The translations under genes were made by a program, and so were the position numbers. Shown here piece by piece: positions 26,174-34,927 of a stretch of DNA of 49,887 bases. Under the pieces are notes generated by a model that saw only the letters and a list, made by a program, of their open reading frames with translations, ran no database searches and was not told the DNA's origin. Positions within the stretch are counted from its first letter, which is position 1; every line of letters starts with the position of its first letter. Source of the DNA: an uncultured Chromatiaceae bacterium (GTDB lineage: Bacteria; Pseudomonadota; Gammaproteobacteria; Enterobacterales; Alteromonadaceae); the NCBI GenBank assembly GCA_937978655.1, contig CALJUX010000086.1:1-49887 (forward strand). The letters run 5' to 3'.

Positions 26174-26866
26174 TCAGTCTGCTTTAACTGGCGCCGCCAG
26201 AATATCGGCCACTAAATCCCGGTAATCCACAATAGCCGGAAATTCATCGATGCTGCGCACCGGTTGCTGGCTGTCCGGATTGGCGACTGCCAACAAATGG
26301 CCAATACCAAACTGCTGTGCGGCGTGCAAAATCGGCAGGCTGTCGTCGACAAACAGCGTGCGTTTGGCATCAAACCCGAGCCGCGCCTGCAGCTGTTGCC
26401 ACAATTGCTGCTGTTCTTTGGTCACGCCAAATTCGTGCGTCGAAATCAGTTCATCGATATAAGCTTTGATCGGCGTCAGTTCGACTTTTAATGACAGGCT
26501 GTCCGGGTGCGCATTGGTTACCAGTACGATGCGACGGCCACTTTGTTGCAGCGCCTGCAGGAATGGCGGCGTGTCTTCGCGCATGGCGATTTTGTCGCTG
26601 ATCTCGCGTTTGAGCGCGGTGATGGGTAAGTTCAGCCGGCGCGTCCAGTAGTCGAGGCAATACCATTCAATTTTGCCCTGTAATACGGCGTATTCAGCTC
26701 TGAGCGTGGCGCGCGCTTCGGCTTCATCGATGCCGGTCAGTTCACTCCAGCGTTTGGGTAAATGCTCCAGCCAGAAATGATTATCAAAATGCAGGTCGAG
26801 CAAAGTGCCGTCCATATCCAGTAAAACAGTATCGATCGCCGACCAATCCAGCATAGGTTTTTCCAT
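26174..26866 (-). CDS. yrfG: GMP/IMP nucleotidase YrfG (HAD family)
   Basis: A 230-residue HAD-superfamily phosphatase that in E. coli dephosphorylates GMP and IMP. Motif I is LLDMDGTLLDL with nucleophile Asp17 and general acid Asp19; motif II is LVTNAHP; motif IV is LFVDDSLPIL. The cap-region pattern WYCLDYWTRRL matches YrfG orthologues. The start at 26866 has GGAAAG just upstream; a Met four codons later is possible. It is divergent from nudE, as in the conserved neighbourhood. Confidence 0.93.
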   Translation of the reverse strand: MEKPMLDWSAIDTVLLDMDGTLLDLHFDNHFWLEHLPKRWSELTGIDEAEARATLRAEYAVLQGKIEWYCLDYWTRRLNLPITALKREISDKIAMREDTPPFLQALQQSGRRIVLVTNAHPDSLSLKVELTPIKAYIDELISTHEFGVTKEQQQLWQQLQARLGFDAKRTLFVDDSLPILHAAQQFGIGHLLAVANPDSQQPVRSIDEFPAIVDYRDLVADILAAPVKAD

Positions 26867-26924
26867 CTTTCCGATTTATAGTAGTGCAGGCAAAGTGAAG
26901 TGCCATTGTAGCAGAGGCAGAGCT

Positions 26925-27503
26925 ATGGCGGACAAACCGCATTCAAGGCAAAAACCGCGCATTCTGGCGCAGGAAATCGTGGCACAAAGCCGCCTGTTTA
27001 AGATTGAACAGGTGCAGTTGCAGTTCAGTAATGGTGAAGAACGTTTATTTGAACGGATGCGCGGCACCGGTCGCGGTGCTGTGATGGTGGTGGCGTGTCC
27101 TGATCCACACCATTTTTACCTCATTCGTGAATATTGCGCCGGCACAGACGATTATCAGCTGGGGTTCCCCAAAGGGTTGATCGACCCAGGCGAAACTGCG
27201 CTGCAGGCGGCTGACCGCGAACTCAAAGAAGAAGCCGGTTTTGGCGCCAGTTGGCTGCAGGAGCTGCGCTGTGTCGCGCTCGCCCCCGGATATTTTAATG
27301 CTACAATGCAAATTGTGCTGGCTGGTGGCCTTTATGCCGAACGGCTGGAAGGCGACGAACCCGAGCCGTTAGAACTGGTGCAATGGCGTTGGGACCAACT
27401 GGACGAATTGCTGGCACAGGCCGATTTTACTGAAGCGCGTAGCGTGGCCGCATTGTTCCTGGCCCGCAAATATCTGGACAGCCACCCCGATGTTTTTAAG
27501 TAA
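26925..27503 (+). CDS. nudE: ADP compounds hydrolase NudE (Nudix)
   Basis: A 192-residue Nudix hydrolase. E. coli NudE acts on ADP-ribose, NADH and diadenosine compounds. The Nudix box is complete at residues 84-106: GLIDPGE, then RELKEEAGF. ATG 26925 is preferred, with GAGGCAG upstream and a family-like N terminus; the frame is open further upstream but would run into yrfG on the other strand. The last 14 bases overlap cysQ, so the two are co-transcribed. Confidence 0.93.
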   Translation: MADKPHSRQKPRILAQEIVAQSRLFKIEQVQLQFSNGEERLFERMRGTGRGAVMVVACPDPHHFYLIREYCAGTDDYQLGFPKGLIDPGETALQAADRELKEEAGFGASWLQELRCVALAPGYFNATMQIVLAGGLYAERLEGDEPEPLELVQWRWDQLDELLAQADFTEARSVAALFLARKYLDSHPDVFK

Positions 27504-28320
27504 ACTGCTCGAACCGGTTAAAATCACCGCGCAACAAGCGGGTGAACGCCTGTGGCAAATGTATCTGAGCGGCGAGGTTCAGGCAGAAATTAAGTCTGAC
27601 AACAGCCCGGTGACCGCCGCCGATTACGCCGCGAATCAAATCATTATTGAGCAATTATCCGAACTGACGCCGGACATCCCGGTGATCTCCGAAGAAAGTC
27701 ATTTAGTGCCGCTGGCGCAGCGTCAGCACTGGCCGCGTTACTGGCTGATTGACCCGATGGACGGCACGCAGGAATTTGTTGCCCGCAGTGGCGATTTTGC
27801 CGTCAGCATCGCGTTGGTTGAGCACGGCTGGCCGGCGCTTGGGGTGATTTATTGGCCAAAAGAACAAATCTGGTATTACGCCACCCGTGGTCATGGCGCC
27901 TTTAAACAACAACGTCATCTGATTAATCACATCAAAGTGCGGCAGCACCAGGAAGGCGATCCGCTGCGCATTGCGGTTAGTCGTCGTCAGCCACAGCACC
28001 TGATCAGCGCTTTGCTGGCACCGCAGCAACAGGCTGAATTTATTGCGCTTGGCAGTTGTTCACTGAAAAGTTGTCTGGTTGCCGAAGGCGGCGCCGATTG
28101 TTACATGCGGCTTGGCCCGACCGGCGAGTGGGACACCGGCGCCGTGCATATCATTGTCGAAGAGGCCGGCGGCCGTATTCTCGACAGCCAGTTTTTTCCA
28201 CTCAGTTACAATCAGCGTGAAACTTTAGCCAATCCGGATTTTATGGTGATTGGCCAGTCCACGTTGGCCTGGCCTGAACTTATCCAGCCGCATCCGACTC
28301 CACGGCAGATAACCGGCTGA
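27490..28320 (+). CDS. cysQ: 3'(2'),5'-bisphosphate nucleotidase CysQ
   Basis: A 276-residue inositol-monophosphatase-fold enzyme that hydrolyses 3'-phosphoadenosine 5'-phosphate, a by-product of sulfate assimilation. Metal-binding motifs are Glu68/Glu69 (ISEES), Asp88 and Asp91 (WLIDPMDGTQEF) and WDTGAVHIIVEEAGG near the C terminus. It overlaps nudE by 14 bases at its start and the convergent EAL gene by 41 bases at its end. Confidence 0.95.
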   Translation: MFLSKLLEPVKITAQQAGERLWQMYLSGEVQAEIKSDNSPVTAADYAANQIIIEQLSELTPDIPVISEESHLVPLAQRQHWPRYWLIDPMDGTQEFVARSGDFAVSIALVEHGWPALGVIYWPKEQIWYYATRGHGAFKQQRHLINHIKVRQHQEGDPLRIAVSRRQPQHLISALLAPQQQAEFIALGSCSLKSCLVAEGGADCYMRLGPTGEWDTGAVHIIVEEAGGRILDSQFFPLSYNQRETLANPDFMVIGQSTLAWPELIQPHPTPRQITG

Positions 28321-30571
28321 CGTCATGACCGGGCGGCTGCTGGCGCAGCAGTTGGGCATGCCAGTGCTCCGCCGGTGCCGGCCGGCCAAATAAATAGCCT
28401 TGCAGCAACGGAAAGCCGAGTTTCGCCAGAAACTTGCGCTGAATGTCGTTTTCCACGCCTTCGGCCACTGTGGTCAGATTCAGTGCCCGCGCCAGTTGTA
28501 GTGTGGTATGCAACACTTTGATTTGCTGGCGGTGATGGGGAATGGCGGCGATAAAACGCCGGTCAATTTTCAGCGTATCAGCTGGCATATCCACCAGCTG
28601 GCTTAACGAGGCGTGACCGGTACCAAAATCGTCGATGGCAATGCTGAAACCATACTGACTCAGGGCGCGTAAGCGGTTGTGTAACGCCGGTTGTTGCGTG
28701 GCAAAATGAGTTTCAGTGATCTCCAGCTGCAGCCGCTCGGTCAGCCACGGATAAAACGCGCTTTGTGCCAGCAGATGGGCAAAAAAACTGTCGTCCAGCA
28801 GCTCAGGCCCGGCCAGATTAATCGCAATAGGGTACTCCCAACATTGTTCATGCCACTGCGCCAGAATTTCAATCGCCATGTCCAGCACCAGCTCACTGAG
28901 GGCCTTGATACAACCATGTTGCAGCGCCAGTTCAATAAACAGATCCGGTGCAATCCAGTTACCTTCATGTTGCCAGCGACATAAGGCTTCAAACGCTTTG
29001 ATCTGACCGTCACCATTAACTTTCGGTTGCAGGAACAGCTGCAGCTGACGATGGCGAATGGCTTCCTGCAAGGCATTGGCTAAGGCGTAGGTTTGTTGCA
29101 GTTCGGCGGCCTGGGCCGGCGCAAACTGTACCATTGGCGTCTGATTGCTGGCTTGCTCCAGCGCTATCTCACATTGTTCCAGCAAGGTTGCAGCATCTGC
29201 CGTGCCTTCACTGAGGCAATAACCCAGCTGATAACGCAGCTGGACTTGCTGGCTGCCAATCATCAGCAGTTCCGGCAGCTGCTGGTGTAATGCTTCCGCT
29301 TGTTGCGCGGGGCTGAGCTGCTCGGTCTGCACCGGCAATAACAGCGCGAATTTCACGCCGCGGATGCGGCCAAACAACGCATCTGGCCGCAGCGCCTGAC
29401 GGAACTGGCTGGCAAACTGCTGCAGAACCTGGCTGCCAAACTCATAGCCAAACTGCTGGTTCAGCGTTTTGATATGACACAGGCGGATGATCACGCAGAG
29501 TTGAAACTGCCACGGCTTTGCGCTGCCAAGACGCTCGTCAGCCTGCTGGCGGAAAAATGTGGCTTTGGGTAAACAGGTCAGCCGGTCATACAGCTGCCAG
29601 ACATTCTGGTGCTGCTGGTCAAGCTGCTGTTTCAGTTGAACCAGCACTGTGACATCCTGCAACTGCAATACATGATGCTGTTGGCGGGTGCGCACCATAT
29701 GTTTGAGCTGCAAATGCCGTTCTGGCTGATTGCGCGCGATACAGGGTAAATCCTGGGCCAGCCAGAAGGCGCTGCCCGGCGTGTCGTGCTCCGGTTTTAA
29801 CACCTGACTTAAATAACTGTGGCAGTCGCTTTCAATGCCAAGCCAGAGGCAGGCTTTGGTATTGGCTTTGATAATTCGGCCATTGCTGGCACAGAGCAGG
29901 GTCGCTTCGCCGTTGTTCTCGAACAGTTCGGCATAAAAATCATGGCTTTGTCTGAGCTGTTTGTGCGTCTGCTGCAGTTCGCTGCTATGGCGTTGCAGGG
30001 TGCGGATAATCCGGGCCGAAGCCAGCGGCAGACACAAATTAAAAAACAAAAAGATCAGGCCATGCAGATAAGCATGAGTCGACGGCAACGAAATCGAAAA
30101 ATCGAACAGTGCCGGCAAGGGCTGGTTATACAATAAAAACGCAAAAGGAATAAAATTCAGCAGCATCAGGCCGACCATGACGCGCAGTGGGAAAAACATC
30201 AGTGCGATCGTTGGCAGTGCGTACAAAAACACGATGCCAAGTTTGGCCATTTCAAAATCCGGATTGAACAACAAAATGGCCAGACCGGCACAGACCACCA
30301 GCACTAAAAAACCGATGGCGCTGAATTCCAGTGCCGACCCGGCACGGCGCAATAACAGCAACAACGCCAGGTAAAACGCCGAGGTGATGGCAATCACATG
30401 GTAAGCCCCCAGCTGCCAGGCTTGCCAGGAACTATGCAGGCAAATCACCAGCACCAGCGACAAGCCAGACAGTACCATGATACGGAATACGCTGAGTTGC
30501 CAGTTTGCCGGACTGGCGGTGGCCAGATCAGCCGGGGTCAGTTTGAGGTAATGACGCAAGGCGCGCAGCAC
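28280..30571 (-). CDS. Membrane EAL-domain c-di-GMP phosphodiesterase with degenerate GGDEF
   Basis: A 763-residue inner-membrane signalling protein. Six or so membrane segments lie at about 25-200, followed by a PAS-like domain (about 205-320), a GGDEF-fold domain and a C-terminal EAL domain. The GGDEF site is replaced by RGVKF (404-408), so cyclase activity is unlikely. The EAL domain keeps its active-site residues: E528-A-L-C-R-W, the Asn in INLAGPELL, E in LEITETHF, D647-D648 in DDFGTGHASL and EGVEN. It should therefore hydrolyse c-di-GMP to pGpG. Start is GTG 30571 with AAGGA eight bases upstream. Its 3' end overlaps cysQ tail to tail. Signal sensed is unknown; biofilm or motility control is an inference. 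Confidence 0.9.
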   Translation of the reverse strand: MLRALRHYLKLTPADLATASPANWQLSVFRIMVLSGLSLVLVICLHSSWQAWQLGAYHVIAITSAFYLALLLLLRRAGSALEFSAIGFLVLVVCAGLAILLFNPDFEMAKLGIVFLYALPTIALMFFPLRVMVGLMLLNFIPFAFLLYNQPLPALFDFSISLPSTHAYLHGLIFLFFNLCLPLASARIIRTLQRHSSELQQTHKQLRQSHDFYAELFENNGEATLLCASNGRIIKANTKACLWLGIESDCHSYLSQVLKPEHDTPGSAFWLAQDLPCIARNQPERHLQLKHMVRTRQQHHVLQLQDVTVLVQLKQQLDQQHQNVWQLYDRLTCLPKATFFRQQADERLGSAKPWQFQLCVIIRLCHIKTLNQQFGYEFGSQVLQQFASQFRQALRPDALFGRIRGVKFALLLPVQTEQLSPAQQAEALHQQLPELLMIGSQQVQLRYQLGYCLSEGTADAATLLEQCEIALEQASNQTPMVQFAPAQAAELQQTYALANALQEAIRHRQLQLFLQPKVNGDGQIKAFEALCRWQHEGNWIAPDLFIELALQHGCIKALSELVLDMAIEILAQWHEQCWEYPIAINLAGPELLDDSFFAHLLAQSAFYPWLTERLQLEITETHFATQQPALHNRLRALSQYGFSIAIDDFGTGHASLSQLVDMPADTLKIDRRFIAAIPHHRQQIKVLHTTLQLARALNLTTVAEGVENDIQRKFLAKLGFPLLQGYLFGRPAPAEHWHAQLLRQQPPGHDVSRLSAVESDAAG

Positions 30572-30594
30572 AACTTAAATCCTTGCCAGTGAAT

Positions 30595-30622
30595 ATTGTA
30601 TCCTGAACCGGCACAATACCAA
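30595..30622 (-). promoter_or_regulatory. Candidate promoter of the EAL-domain gene
   Basis: On the minus strand TTGGTA (complement of 30617-30622) and TACAAT (complement of 30595-30600) have a 16-base spacer, and TACAAT lies about 24 bases before the GTG start. Confidence 0.45.
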
Positions 30623-30646
30623 AGTGAACAGGCCTTCAGCAATAAA

Positions 30647-30895
30647 TTACGAAGATGTTTCTGGATCATGCTGTAGTAAATGCTGATATTGCTGGCGGGT
30701 TAACAAATCCACCGACTCATGCAGCTCTGAATAGAGGATCAGCACCTGACCTTGTTGGATCTGCTGCAATACAGCCTGGGTCTTCATTGCCAGCGGGACT
30801 TCTTCGTCACCATAATCAGTGCCTTCGCGCAGCACATAACTTTCAATCAGTCGTTGCAGAGTGTCGGTGTTTAATTGTTGCCATGGGATCAGCAT
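30647..30895 (-). CDS. yheU: YheU family protein (UPF0270)
   Basis: An 82-residue conserved protein of unknown function. It begins MLIPWQQLNTDTLQRLIES and has VLREGTDYG and LYSELHESV, all close to E. coli YheU. ATG 30895 overlaps the yheT stop by seven bases, so the two are translated as a pair, as in the yheTU arrangement of enterobacteria. The open frame runs further upstream into yheT but has no family similarity there. Confidence 0.93.
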   Translation of the reverse strand: MLIPWQQLNTDTLQRLIESYVLREGTDYGDEEVPLAMKTQAVLQQIQQGQVLILYSELHESVDLLTRQQYQHLLQHDPETSS

Positions 30896-31899
30896 CGGCG
30901 TGGTTCCTGTTGAAGTGGAAGCTGGTTCAGCCACTGTGGGATCACCTGATCCAGCCAGTAGACCGGCCGCCACGGCGTGCCGGCCAGAAAGCCGACATGG
31001 CCACCATGCGGGCTCAGATACAGCTGTACCTGTGGCGGCAGTTGTTGGGGGATCACCGCCGGCGCCAGAAACGGGTCGTCCAGCGCATGGATCAGCAGCA
31101 GCGGAGTTTGTACTGCGGGCAAAAAGTTCAGCCCGCTGCAACTGCGATAATAGTGTTCAGCGTCGCGAAAACCGTGCAGCGGCGCCGTCAGCAAGTCATC
31201 AAACTGGCGGATACTTCGAATGTTGCGGATCCGGCTGGCACTGAGTGCCAGCGGGAAATCGGCATGGGCAGCCAGTTTACGTTGCATCGTGGCTTTGAGC
31301 CGGCCGAGCAGATAACGCTGGTAAATTTTACTGAAACCCTGATTAATCCGGTCGCTGCTTGGTGCCAGCGCTAAGGGCGCACAGACCGCCACGGCACCGC
31401 TCAGTAAATTGTCGGTACCGGTTTCACCGCAATATTTCACCAGCACATTGCCGCCAAGCGAAAAACCAACCGCCAGCAGCCGGCGCGCCGGATAGCGGCG
31501 GCGGCAGCATTGCAGCACTTCGGCAAAGTCGGCGGTGTCACCGGAGTGATAGGCGCGCGGCAATTTATTGGCGACGCCGTTGCAGCCGCGAAAATGCATC
31601 AGCAGTACGGCAAAACCTTGCTGTTGCAGGCTGTGAAACATGCCCTGTACATAGTGGCTGTTGGCATTCCCTTCCAGGCCATGCAGCAATATGGCCAAAG
31701 GCCGGTGTTGATCGGCGGCATTGTCACTCCAGTTCAGCTGGATCTCGTCGCCATCCGGCAGGCGGAACATTTCAACGGTGCCGCGGATGGGCCGGCGCGG
31801 GGCCAGATATTTCGCCAGAATGGTCTGCAGATGTGCATTACGCAGGCCAGTGGCCGGTTTAAAGCGGGGAAGCGGATGGTGCAGAGTTCCGGCTTGCAA
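30889..31899 (-). CDS. yheT: Alpha/beta hydrolase YheT
   Basis: A 336-residue hydrolase of the YheT group (COG0429), probable esterase of unknown substrate. It starts near the family pattern LRNAHLQTILAKYL. The nucleophile elbow is AVGFSLGGNVLVKYCGE with Ser in GFSLGG; LLHGLEGN forms the oxyanion region; HALDDPFL carries the acid and SPHGGHVGF the catalytic His. The start is TTG 31899, supported by AGGAG seven bases upstream; no other start fits. It is divergent from the GMC oxidoreductase pair by only 50 bases. Confidence 0.92.
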   Translation of the reverse strand: MQAGTLHHPLPRFKPATGLRNAHLQTILAKYLAPRRPIRGTVEMFRLPDGDEIQLNWSDNAADQHRPLAILLHGLEGNANSHYVQGMFHSLQQQGFAVLLMHFRGCNGVANKLPRAYHSGDTADFAEVLQCCRRRYPARRLLAVGFSLGGNVLVKYCGETGTDNLLSGAVAVCAPLALAPSSDRINQGFSKIYQRYLLGRLKATMQRKLAAHADFPLALSASRIRNIRSIRQFDDLLTAPLHGFRDAEHYYRSCSGLNFLPAVQTPLLLIHALDDPFLAPAVIPQQLPPQVQLYLSPHGGHVGFLAGTPWRPVYWLDQVIPQWLNQLPLQQEPRRC

Positions 31900-31949
31900 T
31901 TTTTAACTCCTGCTACAACAATGGTTTTTTAACTGTTCGGACCAGAATA

Positions 31950-32459
31950 ATGCAAAGACGACAGTTTATCATGCTTGGCCTCGGCGCGGGCGTCAGTCTG
32001 AGCCTTGGGCTGACGCTCTATCCGGTGCTTCACAACGATGACAGCAGCCGGGCGGATGCGGCGACACTGGTGCTTGATGCCTTGTTGCCCGCGCTGCTAC
32101 AAGGCGCGCTGCCCGCAGATGTGGCAACACAACAGGCCGCGCTTAGACGCAGCCGCGATGCAGTGCTGCAATTCCTGCCGTTTTTACCGCGCCGGCAACA
32201 GGCCGAATTACAGCAGCTGTTTTTATTATTACAGCAACGGCTGGGCCAGCTGGCACTGACCGGTCACTGGCTCAGTCTGAACGAGATGCCGCTGCAAAGC
32301 CGGTTGCAGCTGCTCAGCAGTTGGCGAGACAGTTATCTGGCAACGCTGCAGCAGGCTTATCATGGCCTGCGCGAATTATTGTACGGCGCTTATTATGGCC
32401 AGCCGCAACATTGGCCGGCGTTAGAGTACCAGCCGCTGGAGTTTAATCCTTATGTCTGA
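31950..32459 (+). CDS. Tat-signal small subunit of a GMC oxidoreductase
   Basis: A 169-residue protein with a twin-arginine leader, MQRRQFIMLGLGAG, followed by a hydrophobic stretch; cleavage is uncertain. The mature part is helical and Leu/Gln-rich. The pattern matches the small partner subunits (gluconate-2-dehydrogenase subunit-3-like) that accompany membrane-associated GMC flavoproteins. It overlaps the flavoprotein gene by eight bases (ATGTCTGA). The inferred role is to carry the flavoprotein through the Tat system and hold it at the membrane. The family assignment rests on context as well as sequence. Confidence 0.75.
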   Translation: MQRRQFIMLGLGAGVSLSLGLTLYPVLHNDDSSRADAATLVLDALLPALLQGALPADVATQQAALRRSRDAVLQFLPFLPRRQQAELQQLFLLLQQRLGQLALTGHWLSLNEMPLQSRLQLLSSWRDSYLATLQQAYHGLRELLYGAYYGQPQHWPALEYQPLEFNPYV

Positions 32460-34032
32460 TCCAATCGCCGAAGGGCTGACGCGCGGCTGGCGCCATATTG
32501 ATGCCAGTACGCTTAGCACTGATCAGGAGTTTACCACCGATGTGGTGATCATCGGCACTGGTGCCGGTGGTGGTATTGCCGCAGAGTTACTGACACAGGC
32601 CGGCTTTAAAGTGCTGATGTTAGAACACGGCGCTTTGTATTCCAGCAGTGATTTTCGCCAGCAGGAACGCTGGGCCTATCCGCAGCTGTATCAGGATGGC
32701 GCCGGCCGCAAAACCAAAGATCAGGCCATTTCGATTTTACAGGGCCGCACCGTCGGTGGCTCGACCACGGTGAACTGGACCACCTCAATCCGCACACCAG
32801 CCAACACACTAAAATACTGGGAACAGGAATTTGGGCTGGATTTTGCCAGCAGTGGCGCGCTGGAGCCTTTTTTAGATTTGGCGACCGGCCGGCTCAATAT
32901 CAGCGAATGGGCGCTTACGCCCAATCACAATAATGGTGCACTACAACGTGGCTGTCAGGCGCTTGGCTGGCAGTACACAGTGATCCACCGCAACGTCAAA
33001 GGCTGCGCCAATACCGGTTATTGCGGCATGGGTTGCCCGCTCAACGCCAAGCAGTCGATGCTGGTGACCACCATCCCGATGGCACTCGATGGCGGCGCTA
33101 CGCTGCTAAGCCGGGTGTCGGCACGAGAGCTGGTCTGGCGCGGCAATGAAATTCAGGAGCTTTGGGCGGTGCCGGTCGATGCGCAATTTCAGACCGACCC
33201 GCGGTTGAAAATACGCATCCGCGCCCGACACTATGTGCTGGCTGGCGGCGCGATCAATAGTCCGGCCTTGTTGTTGCGCTCAAAAGTACCAGACCCATCC
33301 GGCCGGCTCGGCAAACACACTTATTTGCATCCCAGTGTGATCTCCGGCGCTTTGTTTGCTGAAGCAGTCAACGGCCATCAGGGTGCACCGCAGTCGATTT
33401 ATTCTGATCAGTTCGTCTGGCCTGACGCCGCGCTGGCTGGCTTTAAGCTCGAAGTGCCACCGTTACATCCGGTGCTGATGGCGAGCAAACTGACCGGTAT
33501 GGCCGAAGCGCACGCCGACCTGATGCGTCAGTTTAATCATCTGCAAGTGATGATTGCGCTATTGCGTGACGGTTTTCATCCGGACGCGCAAGGCGGTGCC
33601 GTGCAGCTCGACAGCGACGGCGAACCGCAGCTGGACTATCCGCTGAGTGATTATCTGTGGGATGGCGTGCAACGCGCGTATCTGGCAATGGCCGAGTTGC
33701 AGTTTGCGGCGGGTGCAGCGGCGGTTTTACCGGTACATGACGATGCGCAGATGTATCGCAGTTGGTCCCAGGCCAAAGCGGCGATTGCAGAGCTGTCGCT
33801 GCAGCGTTATCGCACGACCCTGGCTTCAGCCCATGTGATGGGTGGCTGTAATATGAGTTCCGACCCGGCGACTGGTGTCGTCGACAGTTTCGGTGCGCAT
33901 CAGCAGCTGAAAAACCTGACGGTTTGTGATGGCTCGATTTTGCCGAGTAGTCTGGGGGCGAATCCGCAGTTGACGATTTATGCGCTGAGCTGGCGGATAA
34001 GTAACGAGCTGATAAAAAAACTGTCGGTGTGA
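32452..34032 (+). CDS. GMC-family FAD oxidoreductase
   Basis: A 526-residue flavoprotein dehydrogenase of the glucose-methanol-choline family. The FAD-binding motif is VVIIGTGAGGGIAAE (about 27-41) with LEHG at the end of the fold. GRTVGGSTTVNW is the GMC signature. A Cys-rich KGCANTGYCGMGCPLNAK (about 183-200) is typical of the bacterial alcohol/sugar dehydrogenase branch. The active-site His is in SAHVMGGCNM and the partner Asn in GANPQLTI near the end. It has no signal peptide; the preceding Tat subunit may export it in a complex. The substrate cannot be told from the sequence; alcohols or sugars are likely. Confidence 0.88.
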   Translation: MSDPIAEGLTRGWRHIDASTLSTDQEFTTDVVIIGTGAGGGIAAELLTQAGFKVLMLEHGALYSSSDFRQQERWAYPQLYQDGAGRKTKDQAISILQGRTVGGSTTVNWTTSIRTPANTLKYWEQEFGLDFASSGALEPFLDLATGRLNISEWALTPNHNNGALQRGCQALGWQYTVIHRNVKGCANTGYCGMGCPLNAKQSMLVTTIPMALDGGATLLSRVSARELVWRGNEIQELWAVPVDAQFQTDPRLKIRIRARHYVLAGGAINSPALLLRSKVPDPSGRLGKHTYLHPSVISGALFAEAVNGHQGAPQSIYSDQFVWPDAALAGFKLEVPPLHPVLMASKLTGMAEAHADLMRQFNHLQVMIALLRDGFHPDAQGGAVQLDSDGEPQLDYPLSDYLWDGVQRAYLAMAELQFAAGAAAVLPVHDDAQMYRSWSQAKAAIAELSLQRYRTTLASAHVMGGCNMSSDPATGVVDSFGAHQQLKNLTVCDGSILPSSLGANPQLTIYALSWRISNELIKKLSV

Positions 34033-34172
34033 TTGCTCATACCGACAGCAACATTGGCAAAGAGTTCGGGCCAACAAAGCGCTTTGCATCAGTCCGGTTG
34101 GGCAGGATCTGGTGCGTCGCGCAGTCTTTACAAGTGACGAGAGAACACAGCAATCAGGCAATAATCAGCAGG

Positions 34173-34310
34173 CTAGTCGTTCGGGCCGGCGTGGCTGATT
34201 TTGTAGATAAAATACACCGCATAAAATGCGCACAGTCCCAGCACAATCGCCAGACCAATAAATGAAATGAAGATGACCGGGTCATTGGTAAATTCGTGCC
34301 ACAGGTTCAT
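34173..34310 (-). CDS. DUF3149-type small membrane protein
   Basis: A 45-residue protein: MNLWHEFTNDPVIFISFIG, then a hydrophobic helix, ending with YKISHAGPND. One membrane segment spans about residues 12-37. The NDP-x-FISF start and VYFIYKI end match the short DUF3149 family found in many marine gammaproteobacteria. A strong GGAGG site lies eight bases before ATG 34310. Function unknown. Confidence 0.85.
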   Translation of the reverse strand: MNLWHEFTNDPVIFISFIGLAIVLGLCAFYAVYFIYKISHAGPND

Positions 34311-34378
34311 GATGTTTGCCTCCATTGACTTGATGAAGGCAGTTTAGTCAGTGGCTGGCAGGCAAACCCTGATGCAGA

Positions 34379-34927
34379 TCAAGCTTTGGCGGGGTGAAAT
34401 GGCTGTGACAGCCCCAGTTGTAGCAGGGCTTGATCCAGATCAACAGTCAGCTGTTGCTGAATGGCAAGTGGCACCTGATGGCTGTGCAGATATTGCTGGC
34501 GCAGTGTGGCCGCAGCAACAGTGCAACAGTTTGCGTCCATGCAGCATTGCACTAAAGCCCGCTGTTCCAGCCGCTCAGCCGTCAGTTCAGTATCCAATAG
34601 TTGTTGGCGCAATTGCGCCAACAATGAGTCGGCGGGTTTTGCTTGCAGTTGACGACTGACATCACGCCGGATTTGGCGAATGTGTTGCGTGGTCAGATGC
34701 TGCGGGCTCAGCGCTTGCATCAATGGCGGCAATGGCGGCAAAAACGACCGCCAGGCGCTCAGCAGCAACAGATTCACATTGCAGCTGTATTGGTCTTGTA
34801 AAGCCAGCAGTTCGGTCTGCAGCAAAGGGTAAAGTGCCAGACTGAACTGCCAGAACAGTGCTGCGTGGTCGGATTCAGCCAGCAGCTCAGTTGAGCTTGT
34901 ATCAGTTAAACGATGTTCAGTTGACAC
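34379..34927 (-). CDS. TIGR02444 family protein
   Basis: A 182-residue protein of unknown function. It is helical with FWQFSLALYPLLQ near the start, where such proteins usually have a WxFSLxLY pattern, and NVNLLLLSAWRSF. This is the TIGR02444 pattern. Start is GTG 34927, overlapping the yheS stop by 11 bases, so it is translated downstream of yheS. A tight link to yheS is seen in related genomes as far as I recall. Confidence 0.82.
   Translation of the reverse strand: MSTEHRLTDTSSTELLAESDHAALFWQFSLALYPLLQTELLALQDQYSCNVNLLLLSAWRSFLPPLPPLMQALSPQHLTTQHIRQIRRDVSRQLQAKPADSLLAQLRQQLLDTELTAERLEQRALVQCCMDANCCTVAAATLRQQYLHSHQVPLAIQQQLTVDLDQALLQLGLSQPFHPAKA

Noticed and set aside
30647..31141. A 164-residue version of YheU
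   Set aside because: Residues before MLIPWQQL come from the antisense-free overlap with yheT in another frame; YheU proteins start at MLIPW.
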